Part shown: positions 1 through 8,039 of the stretch, piece after piece
Position numbering within the stretch: the first letter of the stretch is position 1
Layout of the letters: each line of letters opens with the position of its first letter
Assembly: GCA_902790325.1 (NCBI GenBank)
Contig: CADARP010000004.1
Span: 44,523-108,522 of the forward strand
Direction: 5' to 3'
Source of the DNA: Oscillospiraceae bacterium
Lineage (GTDB): Bacteria > Bacillota > Clostridia > Oscillospirales > Acutalibacteraceae
Length of the DNA stretch: 64,000 nucleotides
Made by a program: the position numbers and the translations under genes
Notes under the pieces: model-generated
Told to the model about the DNA's origin: nothing
The model's database searches: none
Seen by the model: the letters and a program-made list of their open reading frames with translations, nothing else

Positions 1-813
1 GAACCGCTTCGGCTTGTCCGCGGTTTGCTGCTGCGTTTGCGCGGCGCGCTGTTCTTCTTCGATCCGTTTGCGCTCGGCACGTTCCTGCTCCTGCTCGCGG
101 TGCCGCTGCATGCCGCGCTCGAGACGCGCGTCCGCCATCGTGCCGACCTTCTTGACCGGCTCCGCGAACCAGTGGTACAGCCGCAGCAGCGTCGTGCCGG
201 AGAACAGCATGAACGACACGAACAGCGCGATGACCATCGTGATCATGGCGGGCGTTTTGCCGAACATTTTCGCAAACACGAAACCGACCGCCGCGCCCAG
301 CACGCCGCCGCTGCGCACGATCGATTCCTGGTTCCACGCGTCCGTGATCTGCATCTGCAGACCGTTTTCCGCAAGGTACGCGCTGTCGTGGAAACCGACG
401 TGGACGATGGCGCCGAGGATCACGGCGAACACTGCCGCACAGATCAGCTCCGAACGCATCCCGCTCAGCGGCTTGTTGACCGCGAAGAAAACGGCCAGCA
501 CCAGCAGAATGATCGGTAGCGCCCACGCGCACACGCCGAACAGACCGAACAGGCCGGTGTGCATGGAATTCCACACGCTGTCGCCTGGGATGACCGCGAT
601 GAAAAACAGCAGCGCGGCGGCGGCGAACAGCAGGATCGCCGTGCGCTGACGCGTTGCCTGCTGCATGGACTCGATCTGCTCCGCCTGCTCTTTTTTCGAT
701 TTGGACGCGGCTGTTTTGGACGCGGCCGCTTTCGACGAAGCGGACGATTTTGTTTTCGGTTTGGAAGAGGCCGCCGGCTTCTTTGCGCCGGACGTCGTTT
801 TCTTTTCTGCCAA
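1..813 (-). CDS. FtsK/SpoIIIE-like DNA translocase, N-terminal part (cut by window edge)
   Basis: The reading frame is open to the left edge, so only the first 271 residues are seen. A lysine/alanine/serine-rich cytoplasmic head of about 50 residues (starting MAEKKTTSGAKKP) is followed by four hydrophobic stretches (about residues 55-70, 80-105, 112-130 and 158-190) and then a highly charged Q/E/R-rich linker. This is the layout of the four-helix membrane domain and linker of FtsK/SpoIIIE translocases, which pump DNA through the division septum; the motor domain would lie outside the window. The TTG start at 813 is chosen because AGAGAGG sits 7 bases upstream. The identity rests on architecture only, since no ATPase motif is visible; another four-helix membrane protein with a charged tail is possible. 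Confidence 0.65.
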   Translation of the reverse strand, partial: MAEKKTTSGAKKPAASSKPKTKSSASSKAAASKTAASKSKKEQAEQIESMQQATRQRTAILLFAAAALLFFIAVIPGDSVWNSMHTGLFGLFGVCAWALPIILLVLAVFFAVNKPLSGMRSELICAAVFAVILGAIVHVGFHDSAYLAENGLQMQITDAWNQESIVRSGGVLGAAVGFVFAKMFGKTPAMITMVIALFVSFMLFSGTTLLRLYHWFAEPVKKVGTMADARLERGMQRHREQEQERAERKRIEEEQRAAQTQQQTADKPKRF

Positions 814-867
814 AATGATCCCTCTCTTAAAAACCATATATATTGAGGTTAAATTATACTAATCTAC

Positions 868-896
868 ATTATATCACCATTTTGACTGCAGGGCAA
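868..896 (-). promoter_or_regulatory. Sigma-A type promoter for the FtsK-like gene
   Basis: On the minus strand TTGCCC and TATAAT are separated by exactly 17 bases, about 55 bases upstream of the TTG start of the FtsK-like gene, in an AT-rich intergenic stretch. The -10 is perfect and the -35 is partial. A second TATAAT-like box lies at 853-858. Confidence 0.45.
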
Positions 897-989
897 GAGT
901 TTTTTGTAAAAAAATCGTACATTTGTTTTGTTTGGAGTTGGGTGCACTTATTTTTTGTAATTAAAAATTGAAATTTAAATAAAAAACAC

Positions 990-1018
990 TTGCGTAACCA
1001 GTACAGTCTTGCTATAAT
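990..1018 (+). promoter_or_regulatory. Promoter of first DUF4474 gene
   Basis: TTGCGT, 17 bases, TATAAT. The same -35, spacing, -10 and much of the spacer (including ACAGTCTTG) recur at 2409-2437 ahead of the paralogous gene, so the two promoters were duplicated with the genes. Confidence 0.65.
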
Positions 1019-1062
1019 ACTTATAATTTTCCAAAAAGATAAACTCCCGAAGGATAAGCACC

Positions 1063-2280
1063 ATGAAGATCTTCAAACGTTTCCTTGCAATCCTGCTTGC
1101 CGTGCTGACCGCGGCTTCCCTGTGTACGCCTGCTCTGGCGGTTCCTGCCGCACCGCAGGAAGCGCCGCAGATGACGAGCATCGAGGAATACAAGTCTTTT
1201 ATCAAGCATGCGGGCGGGCGCAGCTTTGCCGACAGATTCTACGGCTTTTTGCGCGTAATGCGATTCAATTTCCGCCTGATGTCGGGTCAGCTTCTGCTGC
1301 CGGACCGCAATTTTCCGGTGAGCATTGATCCGCTGATCGAAGGCTACTGCGCCTATATCGCCGCAAACTCCGACCTGGACGTGACGCGCATCCTGACGAA
1401 TCTGCCCGAAACGAGCATGCCCGCAGAGCTGCTTGTGCGAACATTCGGCATCGACACCGACAAAATGCGCGCCGGCATGTACAAAAAGCGCGACGAGCTG
1501 TGGGATCAGGGGAAGTACGGACTTGCGAGCGTATACTACTTCCTCGGCGCTTATTTCAGCGTGATGGACAGCTGCGACGTGACCGCCGTGCCGACAGACG
1601 AGGAAAACGTGCACGAAGTGGTGCTGCGGCTTCGGTACCGAAACGGCTCGACGGAGGAGCTTCATCCCGGCATTTTTCTCAACAGCGAGACGGGCGAGGC
1701 GTATAACCGCGACGGCAGGGGTATGGTCGGTACGGGATTCAACTGCTCGATGTACGATCTGCTGGTCTACGCGACCGTAAACTCTTGGATGCGCGATTTC
1801 GGATTCTGTGTCTGGTACGATCTGGCGTGCTACATTTCTCCGGACTGGATGTGGGATTACAGGACGCGCCGGTTCAAATTTGACTATGCCGACAGGGAAT
1901 GGATGATCCAGATCTGGAAGGGCAGTTATCTGATCACCAACGGCGGAGAGGTCGGTCTGTACAACCGCGAAAAGAAAAAGTTCGGGACATACTATAACTG
2001 TGTTTCCGACGCGGATATGCTCGTCATGTCGCTGGACGTGATCCGCGGCAGCGATACGATCGTTTCGATCCCTGCGCAGCGGCATTGGTGGGTCAACGGA
2101 TTCAAAATGACGAAGGACATCGTCGCGCCGAACGCGCTGACGCTGCGCGCTTCGATCGAGATGCGGGACGAACAGATGCTGAAAGCGTTCTGCAAAGCGA
2201 TCGACCGCGAGATCCACCGCGATGTGACATATACGACGGACGGCCTTACCGTGTATCTTGAATGGCTGTGCAGGCGTTAG
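1063..2280 (+). CDS. Secreted DUF4474-family protein, copy 1
   Basis: The 405-residue product starts with a Sec signal peptide (MKIFKRFLAILLAVLTAAS, cleavage probably after ALA near residue 26). The last ~130 residues carry the pattern I associate with DUF4474: a block REWMIQIWKGSY, then GGEVGLYNRE, a Y-x-C motif, DADMLVMSLD and HWWVNGFK. Function of the family is not known. An AGGA ribosome site lies upstream of the ATG. It is about 60-70% identical over its whole length to the next gene (2469-3698) and is a tandem duplicate with its own promoter and terminator. It ends in TAG. The hydrophobic start suggests export or cell-surface retention; no enzyme motif is recognised. Confidence 0.8.
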   Translation: MKIFKRFLAILLAVLTAASLCTPALAVPAAPQEAPQMTSIEEYKSFIKHAGGRSFADRFYGFLRVMRFNFRLMSGQLLLPDRNFPVSIDPLIEGYCAYIAANSDLDVTRILTNLPETSMPAELLVRTFGIDTDKMRAGMYKKRDELWDQGKYGLASVYYFLGAYFSVMDSCDVTAVPTDEENVHEVVLRLRYRNGSTEELHPGIFLNSETGEAYNRDGRGMVGTGFNCSMYDLLVYATVNSWMRDFGFCVWYDLACYISPDWMWDYRTRRFKFDYADREWMIQIWKGSYLITNGGEVGLYNREKKKFGTYYNCVSDADMLVMSLDVIRGSDTIVSIPAQRHWWVNGFKMTKDIVAPNALTLRASIEMRDEQMLKAFCKAIDREIHRDVTYTTDGLTVYLEWLCRR

Positions 2281-2322
2281 CCGACAAAACCTGTAAATCC
2301 ATCCGGCGTTTCTACAAAAAGT

Positions 2323-2359
2323 CCCGCAGCCGCACAAACCGTGCCGCCGGGGCTTTTTT
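2323..2359 (+). terminator. Terminator after DUF4474 copy 1
   Basis: An imperfect GC-rich hairpin (with GCAC/GTGC near the loop) is followed by six T. The flanking sequence (AAAAAGTCCC at the 5' side, GGGGCTTTTTT at the 3' side) matches the terminator after copy 2, so this region belongs to the duplicated unit. The stem has mismatches and may be weaker than the second one. Confidence 0.55.
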
Positions 2360-2408
2360 GCTGTATCAGGAATAAAAAGCATCGGTTCGGAAGTTTTATA
2401 AAAAACGC

Positions 2409-2437
2409 TTGCGTCGGACGGACAGTCTTGTTATAAT
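2409..2437 (+). promoter_or_regulatory. Promoter of second DUF4474 gene
   Basis: TTGCGT, 17 bases, TATAAT, nearly the same as the promoter at 990-1018, including the ACAGTCTTG spacer segment and the A-rich run just upstream. Shared spacer sequence beyond the hexamers hints at a common regulator binding site. Confidence 0.65.
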
Positions 2438-2468
2438 ACAAGAAAACAGTATCAAGAGAGAGTATGCC

Positions 2469-3698
2469 ATGAAGTTCACAAAACGTTTTCTTGCGATCCT
2501 CCTTGCCGTGCTGACGGCGGTTTCCATGTGCCAGCCCGCTTTCGCCGTTTCGGCAAGATCCGCCGCGCGGCAGGCGCCGCAGATCAACAGCTCCGAAGAT
2601 TATGAACAACTCGTCCAAAGTGCGCGCGGCAGGTTCTACGGCAATCAGTTTTACGGCTTTTTGCGGCTGCTGCGCGGGTTCGCGCGTATGGTGTTCGGGC
2701 AGATGCTGATGCCCGACCGGAATTTTAAAGTGACGATCGACCCGATCCTTGAGGAATACTGCGCGCTGATCGCCGCCGATTCCCAGCTGGACATCAAACG
2801 CATCCTCACAAGTCTGCCCGAAACGAGCAAGCCGGCGGAGCTGATCCACCGGACGTTCAAGTTCGATACCGACGCCATGCGTGCCGAGCTCTATAAGGTG
2901 CGTGACAAGTATAACGACGAAGGGCTGCCCGGTATTGCGTTCGTCTTCTATTTCATGGGCGTTTACTTCAGCGTACTCGAGGGCTGCGAAGTGCTCGCCG
3001 AGCCGACCGGCACGGAACACGAGCATCAGGTCAAGCTCATCATTCGCTACCAGAACGGTTCGACGGAAGAGCTGTATCCGGGTATCTATATCAACGGCGA
3101 AACCGGTCAGGCGTATAAACCCAACGGCAAGGGCATCATCGACCTGGGCTACAACTGCTCGGTGTACGATATGCTGATCTACGCGACCGTCGACGCGTGG
3201 ATGCGCCAGTTCGGCTTCTGCGTCTGGTACGATCTGTTGAGCGATCTCGCGCCCAACTGGATGATTCATTACGCGACGCGTCGGTTCAAGTTTGACTACG
3301 GCGACAGGGAGTGGATGATCCAGATCTGGAAGGGCAGCTACCTGATCACCAACGGCGGCGAGGTCGGCATCTACAACCGCGAAAAGGAGAAAAACGGCAG
3401 CTACTACGACTGCGCCCGCGACGAGGATATGCTCGTCATGTCGCTGGAGGTGTACAACGGCAGGGAAAAGATCGTTTCGCTTCCCGCGCAGCGGCACTGG
3501 TGGGTCAACGGCTTCAAGCTGACGAAGAACATCGCCGCGCCGGCCGCGCTTACGCTGCGCACCTCGATCGAGATGAAGGACGAGCAGATGCTGGATGCGT
3601 TCTGCAAGGCGATCGACCGCGAAATGCACCGCGACGTGACGTACACGACGGAAGGCCTTACCGTCTATCTCGAATGGCTGAGCGTGAATAAACCGTAA
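2469..3698 (+). CDS. Secreted DUF4474-family protein, copy 2
   Basis: The 409-residue paralogue of the preceding gene has a signal peptide (MKFTKRFLAILLAVLTAVS) and the same C-terminal block REWMIQIWKGSY, GGEVGIYNRE, DEDMLVMSLE and HWWVNGFK. The ATG at 2469 is chosen because it aligns with the start of copy 1 and follows an AGAGAG ribosome site; an upstream in-frame TTG at 2409 lies inside the promoter. The two copies differ mainly between the signal peptide and residue ~60. Role unknown. With separate promoters and terminators, each copy can be expressed alone. Confidence 0.8.
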   Translation: MKFTKRFLAILLAVLTAVSMCQPAFAVSARSAARQAPQINSSEDYEQLVQSARGRFYGNQFYGFLRLLRGFARMVFGQMLMPDRNFKVTIDPILEEYCALIAADSQLDIKRILTSLPETSKPAELIHRTFKFDTDAMRAELYKVRDKYNDEGLPGIAFVFYFMGVYFSVLEGCEVLAEPTGTEHEHQVKLIIRYQNGSTEELYPGIYINGETGQAYKPNGKGIIDLGYNCSVYDMLIYATVDAWMRQFGFCVWYDLLSDLAPNWMIHYATRRFKFDYGDREWMIQIWKGSYLITNGGEVGIYNREKEKNGSYYDCARDEDMLVMSLEVYNGREKIVSLPAQRHWWVNGFKLTKNIAAPAALTLRTSIEMKDEQMLDAFCKAIDREMHRDVTYTTEGLTVYLEWLSVNKP

Positions 3699-3737
3699 AT
3701 ACCCTGTAAATATTTCAAGAACATTTCGTCAAAAAGT

Positions 3738-3777
3738 CCCAAAGTTGCACAAATCATGCAACTTTGGGGCTTTTTTT
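3738..3777 (+). terminator. Strong intrinsic terminator before the phage head cassette
   Basis: A perfect 12-base stem (CCCAAAGTTGCA / TGCAACTTTGGG) with a 7-base loop and a run of seven T. It ends the DUF4474 unit and lies only 36 bases upstream of the first phage gene, shielding it from read-through. Confidence 0.92.
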
Positions 3778-3812
3778 GACTATAGGTGAAGAGACAGTCC
3801 GGAGGTAACGAA

Positions 3813-4301
3813 ATGAAGAAGCTCACGAAAAAAGAAAAGCTGTTTTGTCTGTACTACGCGCAGAACCGCAACGGCCGCGAGGCAGCCGCCAAGGCGGGGT
3901 ACGCTCTGCCCGAGCAGGCAGCCCTGCGACTGCTGCAGGACGCGCGGCTGCGCAGGGAGCTGGAAACGCTCGCCGGAAAGGAACAGGCAGACACGGCCGA
4001 ACTCGTGGCTGGTTACCGCAAGCTCGCATTCGGGTCCGGAACCGATGCGCTCCGGCTTCTCTTCGGCAGCGTGCAGCCCGAGGACTTCGACGCACTTGAT
4101 CTGTTCAACGTCGCGGAGATCAAGAAGCCCAAGGACGGTGCGCTGGAGATCAAATTCTTCGACCGGCTCAAGGCGCTCGAGCATCTTGAGGCGCTCTCGT
4201 CGGCGGACCGCACGGATCCGGGTCTGCCGCTGTACCGCGCGCTGATGCGCAGCGTCGGGACGGCCGAAGAGCCGGGAGGTGACGAACATCCCGCTCTCTG
4301 A
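3813..4301 (+). CDS. Phage terminase small subunit-like protein
   Basis: The 162-residue protein opens MKKLTKKEKLFCLYYAQNRN and then GREAAAKAGY, the helix-turn-helix start typical of PBSX-type (Terminase_2/XtmA) small subunits, which bind the packaging site and recruit the large subunit. The start at 3813 has GGAGGT 6 bases upstream; an in-frame codon at 3786 has no ribosome site. It is the first gene of the head cassette and overlaps the large terminase gene by 23 bases, implying translational coupling. No promoter is evident in the 35 bases between the preceding terminator and this gene. Confidence 0.82.
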   Translation: MKKLTKKEKLFCLYYAQNRNGREAAAKAGYALPEQAALRLLQDARLRRELETLAGKEQADTAELVAGYRKLAFGSGTDALRLLFGSVQPEDFDALDLFNVAEIKKPKDGALEIKFFDRLKALEHLEALSSADRTDPGLPLYRALMRSVGTAEEPGGDEHPAL

Positions 4302-5547
4302 TTTCTCGCGGTTCTCCGCAAAGCAGCTGACCGTACTCAACTGGTGGTGCGACAACAGTCCGCACCGCACACGCGACGCGATCATCTGCGACGGCGCGGT
4401 ACGCTCAGGCAAGACGGTCTGCATGACGCTGTCCTTCGTCTTCTGGGCGTTTTACCGCTTCCCGGACGCGTCCTTCGCCCTGTGCGGCAAGACCATCGCC
4501 TCGCTGCGGCGCAACATTCTCGCTCCCATGCTGCCGCTGCTGCGCGAGCTGGGCTTCGACTGCACGGAACAGGTTTCCAAAAATACCGTGATCATCCGCC
4601 GCGGCGGGATCGAGCACCGGTTCTACCTGTTCGGCGGCAAGGACGAAAGCTCCGCTTCCCTGATCCAGGGCATGACGCTCGGGGGCGTTCTGCTGGACGA
4701 GGTGGCGCTCATGCCGCGCTCCTTTGTGGAGCAGGCGATGGCGCGTTGCTCGATGCAGGACGCGAAGCTGTGGTTCAACTGCAATCCCGAGAATCCGTAC
4801 CACTGGTTTTACAGGGAGTGGATACAAAAGGCAGACAGCAAAAACTGCCTGCTGCTGCACTTCACCATGCGCGACAACCCGTCTTTGTCGGACAGCGTCC
4901 GGAAACGGTACGAAACACTGTATTCCGGCGCGTTCTACGAGCGGTTTGTCCTCGGCAAGTGGGTCAGCGTGTCGGGACTGGTCTATCCCATGTTCCGCCC
5001 GGAGAGCCACGTTGCCGACTGGCGGGGAACGCCCCGCCGTCTGTACGTCTCCTGCGACTACGGTACCGTCAACCCCTCTTCATTCGGATTGTGGGGGCTT
5101 TCCGACGACGGCGTATGGTACCGCATGCGGGAATACTACTTCGACTCGCGCAAGGCCGGCGAACAGCGCACCGACGAGGAGCACTACGAAGGACTGGTCT
5201 CTCTCGTCGGCGGCGCGCCGGTCGAAGCGGTCATTGTCGATCCTTCCGCAGCCAGCTTTATGGAATGCATCCGCCGTCACGGCACATTCCGTGTTCTGCC
5301 GGCTAAAAACGACGTGACGGACGGGATACGCAAAGTATCCGTCGCGCTCAAGGAAGGAAAAATCAAAATCTGTCCCGGATGCCGGGACACCCTGCGGGAG
5401 TTCACACTCTACCGCTGGGACGAGAATTCCGTCCGTGACGTGCCGAAAAAGGAAAACGATCACGCCATGGACGATCTGCGCTACTTCGTGACCACCGCCC
5501 TCGCGCCGTCGGACGGCGGTTTCTTTTCCGTAGCCGTTGAACGCTAA
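4279..5547 (+). CDS. Phage terminase large subunit
   Basis: This 422-residue DNA-packaging ATPase/nuclease has a Walker A motif (CDGAVRSGKT, residues 37-46), a Walker B motif (GGVLLDE, 135-141) and C-terminal nuclease acidic residues in CDYGTVNP (D260), VDPSA (D321) and DHAMDDLRYF (near 398). That is the full set for a working motor of the PBSX/Terminase_3 type, which cuts and packs DNA into empty heads. The start is uncertain: the GTG at 4279 overlaps its own GGGAGG, and a weaker in-frame CTG lies downstream. It follows the small subunit and precedes the portal, the usual phage order. Confidence 0.92.
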   Translation: MTNIPLSDFSRFSAKQLTVLNWWCDNSPHRTRDAIICDGAVRSGKTVCMTLSFVFWAFYRFPDASFALCGKTIASLRRNILAPMLPLLRELGFDCTEQVSKNTVIIRRGGIEHRFYLFGGKDESSASLIQGMTLGGVLLDEVALMPRSFVEQAMARCSMQDAKLWFNCNPENPYHWFYREWIQKADSKNCLLLHFTMRDNPSLSDSVRKRYETLYSGAFYERFVLGKWVSVSGLVYPMFRPESHVADWRGTPRRLYVSCDYGTVNPSSFGLWGLSDDGVWYRMREYYFDSRKAGEQRTDEEHYEGLVSLVGGAPVEAVIVDPSAASFMECIRRHGTFRVLPAKNDVTDGIRKVSVALKEGKIKICPGCRDTLREFTLYRWDENSVRDVPKKENDHAMDDLRYFVTTALAPSDGGFFSVAVER

Positions 5548-5557
5548 GGAGGTTTAT

Positions 5558-6697
5558 ATGCCTTTACGAAAGAAAAAGCCGGAGCCGGCCGTTCCGGTGC
5601 AGACCGCGCCGCGGCAGAGCTTTCAGAACATTCCTTTCTCTCTGCCGCAGCGTCTTGCGCCGCCGTGTCCCGCACTGTATGACGCGCTGCGGGAGTCGGT
5701 TCCGGTGATCGATGCGGCAATCGGCAAGCTGGTGCGGCTGACGCTCGGCTTCTCTGCGCACTGTGAAAGCGCGGAAGCAGACCGCGCGCTCCGGGCGTTT
5801 CTCACGGACGTGCCTGTGGGCGGCTGCGGCTGCGGCGTGCATGCGTTCCTGAGCGCGTATCTCGACGGTCTGCTGACGCACGGCACCGCCGTGGGAGAGA
5901 TCGTGGTGCGGGACGGCCGTGTCTGCGGATTGTATAACGCGCCGCTGTCAAATATCGAACTGCGCTATGCCGCCGACGGTTTCTCCGCCGAGGTGCTCGC
6001 GGGCAGCGGCGTCCGCACGCCCGTTCCGTATCCGGAGCTGCTGCTCCTGAGCGCATTGCGCCCCGCGCCGAACGCGCTGTACGGAACGTCATTGCTGCAG
6101 GGGCTGCCGTTTGTCAGCGGGATTCTGCTGAAGATTTTCGCCGCGACAGGCGAGAACTGGGACCGTCTGGGCAATGTGCGGTTCGCCGTCACGTACAAGC
6201 CGCAGAACGACGCGATCGACCGCGCCTACGCGAAAGAGCGCGCCATGCAGGTCGCCAAAGCGTGGAGCGAGGCGATGCAGCCGGGTTCCGGCGCGCGCGA
6301 CTTCGTCAGTGTGGGCGACGTGTCCGTGCGCGTGATCGGCGCCGACTGCCCGATCCCGGACAGCGAGACGCCCGTGCGGCAGATGCTCGAGCAGATCCTT
6401 GCCAAGACCGGTCTGCCGCCGTTCCTTCTGGGACTGTCGTGGTCGTCGACCGAACGCATGTCGGCGCAGCAGGCCGATCTGCTGACAAGCGAACTGGAAG
6501 CATACCGCGCGCTGCTCATGCCGGTGCTGCGCAAGATCCTGCGCACGTTCCTGCGCCTGTCGGGATTCACGGACGAGCCGCAGATCGAATGGAACGACGT
6601 TACGCTCCAGGACGAGGTGGAACTTGCGCGTGCAAGGCTCTATGACGCGCAGGCAAAGCAGCTGCTGCGCAAAGTCGAAAAGGAGGCTGACGCATGA
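5558..6697 (+). CDS. Phage portal protein
   Basis: The 379-residue protein begins MPLRKKKPEPAVP with AAGGAGG upstream of the ATG at 5558. The position between large terminase and protease, the repeated mention of short acidic helices, and the segment TGLPPFLLGLSW followed by a long helix (QQADLLTSELEAYRALLMP) match portal stems and wings of the DUF935/PBSX-like portals. It would form the dodecameric ring through which DNA enters the head. It overlaps the next gene by 4 bases (ATGA). Assignment to portal is from position and fold pattern, not from a unique motif. Confidence 0.75.
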   Translation: MPLRKKKPEPAVPVQTAPRQSFQNIPFSLPQRLAPPCPALYDALRESVPVIDAAIGKLVRLTLGFSAHCESAEADRALRAFLTDVPVGGCGCGVHAFLSAYLDGLLTHGTAVGEIVVRDGRVCGLYNAPLSNIELRYAADGFSAEVLAGSGVRTPVPYPELLLLSALRPAPNALYGTSLLQGLPFVSGILLKIFAATGENWDRLGNVRFAVTYKPQNDAIDRAYAKERAMQVAKAWSEAMQPGSGARDFVSVGDVSVRVIGADCPIPDSETPVRQMLEQILAKTGLPPFLLGLSWSSTERMSAQQADLLTSELEAYRALLMPVLRKILRTFLRLSGFTDEPQIEWNDVTLQDEVELARARLYDAQAKQLLRKVEKEADA

Positions 6698-7665
6698 ACA
6701 AAAGTTATCTGTCCGCGGCGCAGAGCGTACAGGATGCGCTGACGGACGACGATCTGGCGCGAATCGGCGCGTATATGCGCAAAACGCCCGACCCCGACGC
6801 GCTGTACACATTCCCCGTCGTACTGTGCGACAACGAGATCGACCGCGATCTTGAGCGGTTCGACACGTCCGCGCTCGAAACGCTCGCGGCGCTGTTTGTC
6901 GGAAAGACCGGTCTGTTCGATCACAGTATGCAGAGCCGCGACCAGACCGCCCGCATCTACAGGGCGGAATGCGTGCGCGATCCGTCGCGCCGCACGCAGA
7001 CGGGCGAACCTTATGTCTGCGTGCGCGCTGTGGCGTATATGCCGCGGATCGACAAGAACCGCGCGCTGATCGAGGAGATCGACAGCGGCATCAAAAAAGA
7101 GGTCAGCATCGGCTGCGCCGTGGCCGAAGTCCGCTGCTCGGTCTGCGGTGCGGATGTGCGCAAAAGCCCGTGTGCGCACCGCAAGGGCGAGGTGTATGAC
7201 GGCAGTGTCTGTCATCACGTCCTGTGCACGCCGACCGACGCCTATGAATGGTCGTTTGTGGCTGTTCCCGCGCAGCGCGCCGCCGGTGTGACCAAACAAT
7301 TTCAACCCAAGGAGGAACCTATGCAGGATATTCTCAAAACCATCCGCCGTTCGGACGAGGCGCTCACGCTCACGTCCGACCAGCTTGCGGCGCTGCACCG
7401 GCAGCTCGACGCGCTCGAATCCGACGCCGCGCTGGGTAAAGCGTACCGCGGCGATCTGATGCGCGAAACGGTGCGGCTGGGACTTGCCGCCATGCCCGAT
7501 CTTGACGGCGAAAGCCTTTCCGGGATCTGCGGCAAGCTGTCCGCCGACGAACTGCGCGCGCTCTCCAAGAGCTTTGAAACGCTTGCGGACCGCCGTATGC
7601 CCATGAAGCCGCAGCTTCAGGTTTCCGCCGCGCCGTCCGAGCCGGACAGCGCATTCAAGATTTAA
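6694..7665 (+). CDS. Prohead protease fused to scaffold domain
   Basis: The 323-residue protein has an N-terminal protease-like half: VVLCDNEIDRDLERF, then a GLFDHSM stretch holding the likely catalytic His, and VSIGCAV with a Ser. Two CxxC/CxxH pairs (CSVCG at ~148 and CAHRKG) suggest a small zinc knuckle inside it. After EWSFVAVPAQ the chain becomes a charged, helical region (210-323) typical of scaffolds. Such proteases cut scaffold and capsid tails during head maturation. An internal ribosome site and ATG at 7321 would give the scaffold alone. Confidence 0.75.
   Translation: MNKSYLSAAQSVQDALTDDDLARIGAYMRKTPDPDALYTFPVVLCDNEIDRDLERFDTSALETLAALFVGKTGLFDHSMQSRDQTARIYRAECVRDPSRRTQTGEPYVCVRAVAYMPRIDKNRALIEEIDSGIKKEVSIGCAVAEVRCSVCGADVRKSPCAHRKGEVYDGSVCHHVLCTPTDAYEWSFVAVPAQRAAGVTKQFQPKEEPMQDILKTIRRSDEALTLTSDQLAALHRQLDALESDAALGKAYRGDLMRETVRLGLAAMPDLDGESLSGICGKLSADELRALSKSFETLADRRMPMKPQLQVSAAPSEPDSAFKI
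7321..7665 (+). CDS. Nested in-frame scaffold protein start
   Basis: Inside the protease gene, AAGGAGG at 7309-7315 stands 5 bases before an in-frame ATG at 7321. Translation here would yield a 114-residue helical protein identical to the C-terminal third of the protease. This is the same arrangement as lambda gpC/gpNu3, where a protease gene contains a separate scaffold gene. The ribosome site is as strong as those of the flanking genes, while the surrounding codons (QPKEEP) form a linker. Expression from this site is inferred. Confidence 0.65.
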   Translation: MQDILKTIRRSDEALTLTSDQLAALHRQLDALESDAALGKAYRGDLMRETVRLGLAAMPDLDGESLSGICGKLSADELRALSKSFETLADRRMPMKPQLQVSAAPSEPDSAFKI

Positions 7666-7684
7666 CGATTCAGGAGGTATCATC

Positions 7685-8026
7685 ATGAAACTTTCCGCAA
7701 ACGGTTTTTTGCAGGCCGTTCTGACCATGCAGTCCGACGAACCGATCGCAGTCGGAACGCCCGTCAAGCTGACCGGCAGCTTTGAAGTCGAAGCCGCAGG
7801 CAGCGGCGACGCGTTCTGCGGCGTTGTCTGCACTTCGCGCGATACGATCTGCGGCGTGCAGCTGCGCGGCAGTGTCTGTCTGCCGTATTCCTCCGACGCG
7901 CCCGCAGTCGGCTTTGCCGTTCTCGCGTGTGACGGAGAGGGCGGCGTTACCGCAGCCGAAAGCGGTACAAACGTCCTCGTGCTGTCGGTTGATACCGACG
8001 CCAAAACAATCACCTGTCTGCTGTAA
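7685..8026 (+). CDS. Small head structural protein, decoration-like
   Basis: The 113-residue protein lies between protease/scaffold and major capsid genes, where head decoration proteins are usually found. It is Gly/Ala/Val-rich with alternating hydrophobic residues (beta-strand character), for example PIAVGTPVKLTGSFEVEAAG, and resembles capsid-cementing or DUF2190-like proteins. AGGAGG lies before its ATG. No catalytic motif. Assignment from position and composition. Confidence 0.55.
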   Translation: MKLSANGFLQAVLTMQSDEPIAVGTPVKLTGSFEVEAAGSGDAFCGVVCTSRDTICGVQLRGSVCLPYSSDAPAVGFAVLACDGEGGVTAAESGTNVLVLSVDTDAKTITCLL

Positions 8027-8039
8027 GGAGGGAAAAATT

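Noticed and set aside
1021..3629. Two long minus-strand open frames across the DUF4474 genes
   Set aside because: They are mirror frames of the real plus-strand genes, rich in Arg/His/Asp, with no ribosome sites. The plus genes have signal peptides, promoters and terminators.
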